A DNA stretch of 61,024 nucleotides from Comamonas sp. (lineage in GTDB: Bacteria > Pseudomonadota > Gammaproteobacteria > Burkholderiales > Burkholderiaceae_C). Below the pieces are notes generated by a model. That model saw only the letters and a list, made by a program, of their open reading frames with translations, ran no database searches and was not told the DNA's origin. The position numbers were made by a program, and so were the translations under genes. Of this stretch, positions 45,712 through 53,470 are shown piece after piece. The first letter of the stretch is position 1. Every line of letters starts with the position of its first letter. The stretch covers positions 1 through 61,024 of the forward strand of contig NZ_SPEY01000030.1 of assembly GCF_009360615.1 (NCBI RefSeq), in the 5' to 3' direction.

Positions 45712-45813
45712 AGGCCGGCGAAAGTGTGTGCCGGTGACGCGTCATGAAAGATTCGTCAACCGGCCGAAATAGCTCACGGGGCAGACTTGCCCGATAGCAG
45801 GGAGCGTCGCTGC

Positions 45814-46407
45814 TCAGCCGCCGAACGACAGGGCATTGCCCGGCAGTGGGCGTCCCAGTGCCGATATCAATGCGGTGTAGTGCATGGTCTCATCGGCGGC
45901 CAGACGTCCTGCAACCTTGGCCAGGTCGCGGCTTTCAAAGGCTGGAATGACGCCCAGGTAGGCATTGGTCGCGCCCAGCTCCAGTCTTGCGGCCAGAGCC
46001 AGCACATCGGCCTGGGTTTTGAGGGTCGCAGCCTTGAGGGAGTCGGCATAGGCCTGCATCGAGGCTTCGGCCACCGGTTTGCCGCCCATTTTCTGGATGG
46101 TGGCAATCAGTGCGTCGCGGTGAGCCTTGTGATGGCTCTGGAAGAGCAGGGCCACGTCCAGCACGGGCTTTTGCAACAGGCCGCTGCCGGCTCCCAGCTG
46201 GTAGGCGTTGATGGCTTCATGCTCCAGCCCAAGAGCCACATTGAGGATGGATACATCCTTGGAAGGATCGTTGGCCATGCCCTGTGCCAGAGACTCGTTG
46301 CCTGCCAGCATGGCGACCGCCACGGCTGACAAGGTGCCGGTAGTGCCCAGAAATCCGCGACGCGAGGCCATGGCAGAGGAATGACCTTCAAACAGATGGA
46401 TGCTCAT
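45814..46407 (-). CDS. Tat-exported ferritin-like domain protein
   Basis: The 197-residue protein begins with a twin-arginine signal (ASRRGFLGTTG, R16-R17) and continues with a four-helix ferritin-like fold: LNVALGLEHEAINAYQLGA, LLFQSHHKAHRDALIATIQKMGG, LALAARLELGATNAYLGVIPAFESRDLAKVAGRLAADETMHYTALIS, with Glu and His residues positioned for metal binding. It is probably exported folded to the periplasm. AGGAG precedes the ATG. It is divergent from the ECF sigma gene and likely part of its regulon. Confidence 0.85.
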   Translation of the reverse strand: MSIHLFEGHSSAMASRRGFLGTTGTLSAVAVAMLAGNESLAQGMANDPSKDVSILNVALGLEHEAINAYQLGAGSGLLQKPVLDVALLFQSHHKAHRDALIATIQKMGGKPVAEASMQAYADSLKAATLKTQADVLALAARLELGATNAYLGVIPAFESRDLAKVAGRLAADETMHYTALISALGRPLPGNALSFGG

Positions 46408-46643
46408 GATGACTCCTAGTTGACTGTGGGGTTGTGTCGACCAATTTCGAGGCCCGACGTTGGTAATACGCGGCCCCCGACGCGCTGGATTCAAGTTTCT
46501 GCAAATTTTTTTCACCCGTTCGTGCGTTTTCCACATCCAGCAGCCGAGATGCTGCGTATAGGGGAATACCAGGGACTGCAACATGCCTTGGCAGTTATCC
46601 AACAGCACCGCATGAACGAGATCCTTCTGATCACAATGGCTGC

Positions 46644-47219
46644 ATGAGCGCCAATACACCGGACAACGAACTGATGGACTTGATCGACCGTGTAGCAACC
46701 CGGGATGAGGTTGCTCTCAAGCTTCTGTACGAGCAGACCGCCTCGCGGCTGTATGGACTGGCCCTGCGCATCCTCTGCAACAGGGAGTGGGCAGAGGACG
46801 TACTGCAAGAGAGCTTTCTGGGAATCTGGCGCAGTGCCGGCTCTTACCGCGATTCACTCAGCCCGCCGCTGGCCTGGATGGGCATGCTCGTGCGCAGCCG
46901 GGCCCTGGATTTTTTGCGCAGGCGCAAGGCCGAGCGCTTGCATCTCAACGTCCCGATCGAGGATTTTGAAGAGTGGCCTCAGGACCAGGACACGCAAGGG
47001 CCCATGCAGCTCGTGGAGGCCAGTGAACAGGCCGTGGCCCTGCACCAATGCCTGCAGAAGCTGGAGCAGCCCCAGCGCCAGCTGGTGAGCCTGGCCTATC
47101 TGAAGGATTTGAGCCATGGCGAGTTGGCCAACAGCCTTCAGCTGCCGTTGGGGACCGTCAAGACATGGATGCGCCGCAGCCTGGAACAGCTGCGCAAGTG
47201 CATGGCTCGCCATGTCTGA
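46644..47219 (+). CDS. ECF-type RNA polymerase sigma factor (SigK-like)
   Basis: The 191-residue protein has sigma region 2 (LYGLALRILCNREWAEDVLQESFLGIWRSAGSY) and region 4 with HTH (LPLGTVKTWMRRSLEQLRKC, preceded by LVSLAYLKDLSHGELA). It directs RNA polymerase to stress promoters. The anti-sigma gene follows after 18 bases. The 236-bp divergent gap to the ferritin-like gene should hold promoters for both directions. Confidence 0.92.
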   Translation: MSANTPDNELMDLIDRVATRDEVALKLLYEQTASRLYGLALRILCNREWAEDVLQESFLGIWRSAGSYRDSLSPPLAWMGMLVRSRALDFLRRRKAERLHLNVPIEDFEEWPQDQDTQGPMQLVEASEQAVALHQCLQKLEQPQRQLVSLAYLKDLSHGELANSLQLPLGTVKTWMRRSLEQLRKCMARHV

Positions 47220-47237
47220 GCGCCAGGAGTCGACATC

Positions 47238-48041
47238 ATGAACCTGAACCGAAACCCCGAATTGCTGGATCGCCTCGCTGCCTCCTATTCGCTGGGCACT
47301 TTGCACGGCGGTGCGCGCCGACGCTTCGAGCAACTGGCCCGAGAATATCCCCAGGTCCGTGCGGCGGCGTTGCTCTGGCAAGGCCGCTGGTCGGCCTTTT
47401 CCGAGGTGCAGGTGCCGGTACAGCCCGATGCCGTGGTCTGGACCCGCATCGCCAACCTGGTTGACGCCGACAAGGCCGATACTCGAATCGCACAGCAGCG
47501 CGAAGCAGCCGTACCGAGGTCCTCCGTCAGGGCACTTGCATGGTGGCGTGGCTTGGCCCTGGCTGGCGGTATGGCTGCCGTGGCAGCTGTCTCGGTGGGG
47601 CTTTGGTCGCACCAAGGTCTCAGGGAGGCTTCACAGCAGCAGCTGTCTGCGCTGCAAACGCAACTCCAGCTGGCGCAGGCTGCGTTGCAGGCGACTCCCC
47701 AGATTCGATACGTGGCAGTGCTTGCAGACGGCCAGGCCGATGCCTCCATGCTGGTGACCTTTGATCCCCGGCACAATCAGCTGGTGCTGCAGCGCGTGAG
47801 CGGCTTCAAGGAAGCGGAGAACAAGTCTCTGCAATTGTGGGCCTTGCCCCAGCAGGGTGCGCCACGGTCCTTGGGGGTCATGGGCGATGGCAGGCTCGAA
47901 CAGCTCACGGCGCAGGAGAATGACATGACAGCAATTCCTGCGCTGGCCATCAGCCTGGAGCCCAAAGGCGGCGTGCCCAGTTCAATGGGGCCGACGGGGC
48001 CGGTCCTGTTCAAGGGCGCACTCATTCGCCGGGATCTTTGA
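47238..48041 (+). CDS. Anti-sigma factor (RskA-type)
   Basis: The 267-residue protein has a cytoplasmic N-terminal sigma-binding domain (LLDRLAASYSLGTLHGGARRRFEQLAREYPQVRAA), one membrane segment (about 100-120) and a periplasmic RskA C-terminal domain (VTFDPRHNQLVLQRVSG, KSLQLWALPQQGAPRSLGVM, AISLEPKGGVPSSMGPTGPVLFKGAL). It should hold the upstream sigma factor inactive at the membrane. The zinc H-x3-C-x2-C motif is absent, as in other RskA proteins. Confidence 0.9.
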   Translation: MNLNRNPELLDRLAASYSLGTLHGGARRRFEQLAREYPQVRAAALLWQGRWSAFSEVQVPVQPDAVVWTRIANLVDADKADTRIAQQREAAVPRSSVRALAWWRGLALAGGMAAVAAVSVGLWSHQGLREASQQQLSALQTQLQLAQAALQATPQIRYVAVLADGQADASMLVTFDPRHNQLVLQRVSGFKEAENKSLQLWALPQQGAPRSLGVMGDGRLEQLTAQENDMTAIPALAISLEPKGGVPSSMGPTGPVLFKGALIRRDL

Positions 48042-49341
48042 CTCTGTTCTGGGTGCGTGCTGCGACGCACCATGCAGGAGCGGCTTGCAAGTAATCCGGG
48101 GCAAGGGCCGCCGCTTTTTCCCATTGCCCTGCTGACGGCCCCTCGGCTCGAACCGATGCATGCGCCGAGTCGCCGTGTGCCGAAGATCCGCCATCCCGAG
48201 TTCCTCGTTCACATCGCCGCTTTCTGCCTCCTTCCCACGCTGCCCCGGGCGGAGGAGCGGTAACGACGATTGAGGTGGCGGCAGCCGGGCTGCCTTCCGT
48301 GCCAAGCGCTTCATGCCAATCTCGCGGAGGCGGCGAGAGCCCGGCGAGTCGGCTTGGTCCGTGGGGCCAGGGCAGGTTCTTTGACTTTCACGGCCGCTTC
48401 CAGAGGGCGCTGGAGGATGGGGTGAAGGCGCTGGATCGACAGGTACGGGTGATCGCCCAGCCAGCGCTGCTGCATGGCGGTCGAGATGGTCTGCCGCCGC
48501 CGCGTCTTGGTCTGTGGGTCGCCATGCGAGCAGTCAGGCGATTGACTCCTCTGCCGACTTGCCGGTATCGACCGGTCCCTGTGCGGGCGGTCGCTCTGGC
48601 GTTGTTGCGGCCTTAGCAACCGCCTCGGGGCAGGTCATTCCGGCGTCGTACGAAATGGTTCGCGCGGAGGGGGCTGAAGCCGAAGGTCGGGCAGAAATCA
48701 ATCGCTGACGGCTGACCTGCATGGGAATCGGTTCAGGTTCTGGAGAACACGGCACGGTCGGGTCATGAATCTCCATGACAGTCTTGGGAGAATGTCTTCA
48801 AGCGTTGTCGGCGGTGTGCTGGATGAAAAGCCTTCAATCTATCTTCTTGGTTTCCAGGTTCTCTCGCTATCGGGGAGGAGGCGTGCATATTGGGAAATAT
48901 GGCCGGAGCGAGCCTTGATTGGTATCCCTAGGGAAAGAAGTGGCTCACCTTTCTCATTCTCGGCATCAGTACCTGGTTCGCAGTGCAAACGGATCGGCAC
49001 CGTCGCGGAAGCTCCGATTGTGGTGGCTGGTATGGGTCGTCCACACGCTTTTATTTTCGGTCCTGCATGATCCCGATGGCGGGTCTGACAGCGCCAAGGC
49101 ACAGGGGGGTCTGCCATTTGGGGAAAATCTCCTGTATTCATATTTTTTGATTGGGTGATGATTTAAATCAAAGAATACAGGTAAGAGTTATTTTATCAGG
49201 GCACTATTATTTTGATTCTAAGGCTGTTTACGATTATTTCATCGAATATCCTGTGGTTCCTTGGTTATCTGTGAATTTTCATTCGCATATATGCAATAGT
49301 GAATGCGGATTCGTATTCTTTCACCGACCAAGGAGTAATTG
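48042..49341. other. Gene-poor 1.3-kb stretch, AT-rich at its right end
   Basis: No protein family was recognised on either strand. The first kb is GC-rich with only short Arg/Pro/Ser-rich frames. A hairpin GGTGCGT/ACGCACC (48052-48071) follows the anti-sigma stop. From about 49130 to 49330 the sequence becomes clearly AT-rich, unlike the surroundings, and leads into the macro-domain gene. A 63-codon TTG-started frame ending on the macro start could be a leader but is unsupported. Confidence 0.5.
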
Positions 49342-49845
49342 ATGATCAAAGAGGTTAGCGGCGATATTCTTTTGAGCAACGCAGATTTGCTGGGGCACGG
49401 TATCTCTGCGTTTGACCCCTTCGACAGCGGGCTGGCTCTGGCCTTGCGTGAGCGCTGGCCTTCTCTGGTGAAGGACTACCGTCATGACACCCGCAACAAG
49501 TCCATTGTTCCCGGAGACGTCTGGGGCTGGACAGGTGTGCAGGAAGGTGGCGGCATGCGCAAGATCATCAATCTGGTCACGCAAAATACGATGGGGCAAG
49601 GGCCGGGTGCCAAGCCCGGCAAGGCGAGCGTGGAGAACGTCCGCCGCGCGCTGCAGAACCTGGCGAAATACATCAGGGAAGAGAAGATCCGCAGCGTTGC
49701 GTTGCCCCGGCTGGCAACCGGTGTGGGTGGCCTGGAATGGGACGCAGTGCAGCCTCTGATCTCTCAGTACCTTGGTGAGTCCGGTATTCCGGTGATCGTG
49801 TATTCGACGTACCGCAAGGGGGAGAAGGCCGACGAGGGTCTCTGA
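49342..49845 (+). CDS. Macro-domain protein (DarG/TARG1-like)
   Basis: The 167-residue protein is one macro domain that binds ADP-ribose compounds: N-terminal MIKEVSGDIL, GHGISAFDPFDSGLALALRE, MRKIINLVTQ and, near the end, VALPRLATGVGGLEWDAVQPLI. The last motif aligns with PPLGCGNGGLDW of DarG and PRIGCGLDRLQW of TARG1. The TARG1 catalytic Asp is replaced by Gly. DarG-type domains remove ADP-ribose from DNA, but no DarT gene is adjacent. AAGGAG sits six bases before the ATG. It lies in an AT-rich, gene-poor region and is convergent with the AlpA-deoxyribosyltransferase gene. Confidence 0.85.
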   Translation: MIKEVSGDILLSNADLLGHGISAFDPFDSGLALALRERWPSLVKDYRHDTRNKSIVPGDVWGWTGVQEGGGMRKIINLVTQNTMGQGPGAKPGKASVENVRRALQNLAKYIREEKIRSVALPRLATGVGGLEWDAVQPLISQYLGESGIPVIVYSTYRKGEKADEGL

Positions 49846-50188
49846 CCGTTGAGGATGGAGAGCCGTGAGCCGCTGAATGCAAAGGCAGCTTTTCAGCGGC
49901 CTTGTTTGAGCCCCCGCCTTGCGGGGCGATTGCCCGCTCGTGTCCGTTACGACGCCATCTCCGGGATTCGTCAGGGGACGGGTCAAGTCGGTTGGCGTAC
50001 CAGGACGCTTCTCAAGGCCGTATGCCGGCCCGTTACCGAATGCTGCCGGGCGATGTGGTCCGATTGCACCTGCTGACTACTGCCTCGGTGCGTCGCCATG
50101 CCGCCTGCGGAAAATCCGGCGCTGCAGGCTGGCATTTGCCCGTGAGGCTGCATGTGCCTGGGGAGGGCTGAGCGAGCCAGCTACTTTT
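49846..50188. other. Intergenic between convergent island genes
   Basis: Apart from the hairpin at 49869-49900 nothing coding was recognised. The translations of the open frames are Arg/Pro/Gly-rich without motifs. Confidence 0.4.
49869..49905 (+). terminator. Hairpin downstream of the macro-domain gene
   Basis: GCCGCTGA (49869-49876) pairs with TCAGCGGC (49893-49900) across a 16-base loop, followed by CTTGTTT. It is the likely end of the macro transcript, with a weak T tract. Confidence 0.5.
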
Positions 50189-51043
50189 TCAGAGGAATCG
50201 GTGGAGGAGCAGGCGCTCGGAGGGGGAGGCCATGCTGTGCGGATACCACTCCGAAATGGTCATTGCTGCGTGCGCATGGGCCAATCGCCAGAGGTCCTTC
50301 GAGGTACAGCCGGGCCGGTCAGGCAACTGGATATGTCGGTCTGCGGCCCTGACCGCAAACCAGAGCCCTCCGCCCAGGGGCGGCTTGTGCAGTGCAGGCG
50401 AAGTAATCAGGACCACCCTTTTGTTCGTCGCACGTGCAAAGCCGATCTCAACCAAGGTGTCATGGGTTTCGAGGTCTTCGAGATAGGCAACGAGGACATC
50501 GGCGCGCGATATGCCTTGAAGAGCGGCGCGGTATGCCGCATCCTGGTCCTTGTCGGACGAGCATGAGGTGACGCCATGCATAAACCTGCCGTGGATGCCC
50601 TGGGCTTTCCAAGGACCCGAATACATGAATCTTGTACGCGTCTCGTGAAAGACCATTTCCTGGGGTGGAGCGATCAGCGCATCGGCTCCCGGGCTTTGGA
50701 TGGCCGGATTGCCCAGGGCAAGAGATAGTGAAACGTCGAAAATTGGCCGGCAAGACCAGTCGCTGCCTGGTATTCGCCCGTCTGCAGGCTCTCCCATTCT
50801 GCCCGCCATATAGACGACAGGGAGTGCAGGATGCTTCTGGCGAGCGGTCTGGCTGGCCTGCAGCCAGTCTTCGATGTCTGCCTCGAACCAGCCAATGCTT
50901 CTGTTGCTCATGGGGGCAGGATGCGGAAACCTGTCCTGTCGCAAAAGCTTGTACAGCTTCGATTTGGAAAGCGCTGTCCGTGCCAGAACCTCGTCCATGG
51001 AAATGACATTCTTGGTGGGGCGTAACGTGCTTTTCCTGGACAT
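50189..51043 (-). CDS. AlpA-type HTH fused to a nucleoside 2-deoxyribosyltransferase-like domain
   Basis: The 284-residue protein has an N-terminal AlpA/excisionase-like winged HTH (about 13-65: VLARTALSKSKLYKLLRQDRFP, then SIGWFEADIEDWL). A domain of the nucleoside 2-deoxyribosyltransferase family follows (about 75-235): VVYMAGRM, then ISRADVLVAYLEDLETHD and TLVEIGFARATNKRVVLI, where E199 matches the family's nucleophile. The family cleaves nucleosides or related N-glycosides and is structurally related to TIR and SLOG folds. The C-terminal tail is unassigned. The fusion is unusual; the protein may sense a nucleotide signal and bind DNA. Confidence 0.75.
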   Translation of the reverse strand: MSRKSTLRPTKNVISMDEVLARTALSKSKLYKLLRQDRFPHPAPMSNRSIGWFEADIEDWLQASQTARQKHPALPVVYMAGRMGEPADGRIPGSDWSCRPIFDVSLSLALGNPAIQSPGADALIAPPQEMVFHETRTRFMYSGPWKAQGIHGRFMHGVTSCSSDKDQDAAYRAALQGISRADVLVAYLEDLETHDTLVEIGFARATNKRVVLITSPALHKPPLGGGLWFAVRAADRHIQLPDRPGCTSKDLWRLAHAHAAMTISEWYPHSMASPSERLLLHRFL

Positions 51044-52015
51044 GTGGTCTCTCTGGTTCGGCCGTCGGGGGCATGAATCACAGTTGATCGATGCAATAAA
51101 TATTGGTTTTCGATAGCTGCAATCAATCTGAGAGACTCTAACATTGCCATGAGATACGAACGATTTCTATTTCTGGTGTTGTTGCTTGTTCATTGCCCAT
51201 CTGCGACGCTCTTGCGATACAGCACGCTTGGAGGAGCGCGAATTGCAACCCGGTCTGCCGAGCACGCGTCCTGCCTGCCCGCATTGATTGACAGAGGGGG
51301 GAGTGCAGGCTCCTGGTGGTGAGCGCCACGCGACGCAATGGAAAGAAAGCACGACTCGGCCGTCGGCCGCAGCCAGCAGCTTGCCGCCTCTCATTCATCG
51401 TTTGCAGAGACCGCTGCTAAAGAGCTTGCCCCGGCCCTTGGGGGGAGCGAACTGTCGACCACCGCGCCATGACATTCATCGGGGTTTAGATGCGGACGGG
51501 TGCACAACGGCGGGTTTGGGCGGAGCTGCAGACAGTGCGCCTCCCTATCCGGCACTTGGGGCGGCGGATATTCTCTGTCCTGCCGTCAGGGTTGAAGTCT
51601 GCAATCCTTGGTGGCTGTTTCTACCTTTTCGGTTTAGCCGGACGACCGGAGCATGATGCCCTGACAGTTGCAGGGGCTCGCCTTTCACATGCATACAGGC
51701 CAGATCGATAGGCTGGGCAATGGCTGGCAGGCTGCCGCATCGTCAACGTCCGGCAACGGGTGAAAAGAGCGACGGGGCTGTGCGGAGCTTCGCCAGCGAC
51801 TGCATGCAAGCCACCCCGGGAAAAATGGATGAAGACCATGTCCCATGCACTGGCGAGCCGGGCCGGTGCTCGTCGCAGTCCCTGCGATCGCTATCCGCCA
51901 TCCGCCATCGCTCCGATGCGCAAGCTGGCTTGTGCGCTGTTTGGATCTGGACATCCCAGAAGCCTGTGCCCCACCTCCACAACTACTGCATTGATCACGC
52001 GACGCGACAGCGATC
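51044..52015. other. Gene-poor stretch upstream of the island regulator
   Basis: The first 130 bases are AT-rich and should contain the promoter of the AlpA-fusion gene on the minus strand. The rest has only short frames on both strands without recognisable motifs and ends at the stop of the efflux outer-membrane gene. No insertion sequence ends were found. Confidence 0.45.
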
Positions 52016-53470
52016 TCAGTTTGCACTTGCACTTGCATCTGTGCGGAGCACGCCTCCACCTAGTGACTGATACAGCGCCACTACATCTCCATAGAGACTG
52101 CCTTGTGCGGCCACGCGGGCGGCTTGCGCCTGCAGCCAGGATTGCTTCGCAGCCAGGGATGTGGGCATGCTGGCATAGCCGGCTTTGAGCTGAGAGTCGC
52201 TCAGTTTCCAGGTCGTATAACTGGCTTCCTCGCTGTCGCGGCTCATGCGCAGCGCGCGAGCATCTGCATCCACGGCATACAGGGCGTTGGCCACGTCCTG
52301 AAACGCCGAAAGCACAGTGCTCTGATAGCTGGCGGCAGAAGCCTGCAGCTCGGCCTCCGCTGCCTGTTGACGGGCCCGCAACGTACCACCATTGAACAAG
52401 GGTGCCAGCAGGTTGGCACCCAGAGCCCAGGTCACATTGCCAGCCGAGAACATGCGCGCAAACGTGGTGGCGCCGCCGCCATAGGCCGCCGAGATGCTCA
52501 GCTGCGGCAGCCGCGCAGCGGTGGCTACTCCTACGGCTGCGCTGGCCTGTTGCACCTGGGTCTCTGCAGCGCGGATATCAGGACGCTGGTCCACCAGTTG
52601 TGACGGCACGACCTGAGGCAGCAAGGGGAGCTGGTATCCGGACAAGGGCAGCAGGGCTGGAGCCTGGTCAGGCGTGCGTGCCATGAGCGTGGCCACGAGG
52701 TTGCGGGTCTGCTCCAGAGACTTTTGCAGAGGCACCAGCTGTTGCTGCAACTGCAGCAACAGGGTTTGCTGAGTGGCGACTTCCAGGCCGCTGGCATAAC
52801 CGTTGGCCTGCTGCTTGCGCATATGTTGCAACTGCTGCTGGGCCGCTTCCGTGGCCTGTTGGAGCAGGTCGGTCTGCTCCTGCAGCATGGAGGTCTGGAT
52901 CACTGCCGCCACCAGATTGGCTGCCAGACTCAGTCTGGCAGCCTGCAGCTGCAGGCGCTGGCTTTCCTCGGCGGCCTGCAGCCCTTCGACCTGGCGGCGG
53001 TTGCTGCCGAACAGGTCAGGGGCGTAGGAGACGCTGAGCTGGGCCGTATGATAGGTGTACAGCGATTCGCCATTGTTCAGGGGCGGCGAGAGAGACTGGC
53101 CCGTGTTCTGACGTGTGGGGTTGTAGCCCAGCTGAGCCGAGGGTAGGAAATAGCCCCGCTGAGCCACCACGTTCTGATGTGCTGCGCGCAAAGTGGCCTG
53201 GGCGGCTTCGATGGAGGGGCTTTTATCCAAGGCCTCTTGCACGATGGAGTCCAGCTCTGCGCTGCCAAAAGCCTGCCACCACTGGTGGCCGATGCCGCCA
53301 GTGGTACTCACAGGCAGCGCTGTCGCCACGGGGGTGCGCGTCAGCGACTGCGGCTTCTGCACCTCGGGGCGTACATAGTCCGGGCCCACGGCGCAGCCGG
53401 CCAGCAAGACTGCCAAGCAGATTGCCAGGGTGACTGCGCGCCATTCTGGGTATGTAGCGGTGTTACGCAC
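52016..53470 (-). CDS. RND efflux outer-membrane lipoprotein (NodT/OprM family)
   Basis: The 484-residue protein has a lipoprotein signal (LLAGC, C26), VGPDYVRPEVQ, and two outer-membrane-factor repeats with long alpha-helical coils (LQAAEESQRLQLQAARLSLAANLVAAVIQ; RPDIRAAETQVQQASAAVGVATAARLPQLSISAAYGG). It forms the outer-membrane channel of the pump. Its start overlaps the end of the permease gene by eight bases, so the genes are translated from one message. Confidence 0.93.
   Translation of the reverse strand: MRNTATYPEWRAVTLAICLAVLLAGCAVGPDYVRPEVQKPQSLTRTPVATALPVSTTGGIGHQWWQAFGSAELDSIVQEALDKSPSIEAAQATLRAAHQNVVAQRGYFLPSAQLGYNPTRQNTGQSLSPPLNNGESLYTYHTAQLSVSYAPDLFGSNRRQVEGLQAAEESQRLQLQAARLSLAANLVAAVIQTSMLQEQTDLLQQATEAAQQQLQHMRKQQANGYASGLEVATQQTLLLQLQQQLVPLQKSLEQTRNLVATLMARTPDQAPALLPLSGYQLPLLPQVVPSQLVDQRPDIRAAETQVQQASAAVGVATAARLPQLSISAAYGGGATTFARMFSAGNVTWALGANLLAPLFNGGTLRARQQAAEAELQASAASYQSTVLSAFQDVANALYAVDADARALRMSRDSEEASYTTWKLSDSQLKAGYASMPTSLAAKQSWLQAQAARVAAQGSLYGDVVALYQSLGGGVLRTDASASAN

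Noticed and set aside
44888..45745. 285-codon minus-strand frame over the DUF3455 region
   Set aside because: It is in the third frame, different from both frames that carry DUF3455 similarity, and has no family features.
48311..48619. 102-codon minus-strand frame in the gene-poor region
   Set aside because: Basic, low-complexity sequence (many Arg, Gln, Pro) with no recognised family and no ribosome site; cannot be supported as a gene.
49151..49342. 63-codon frame overlapping the macro start (TGATG)
   Set aside because: TTG start, no ribosome site, no recognisable family; kept only as a possible leader in the AT-rich patch.
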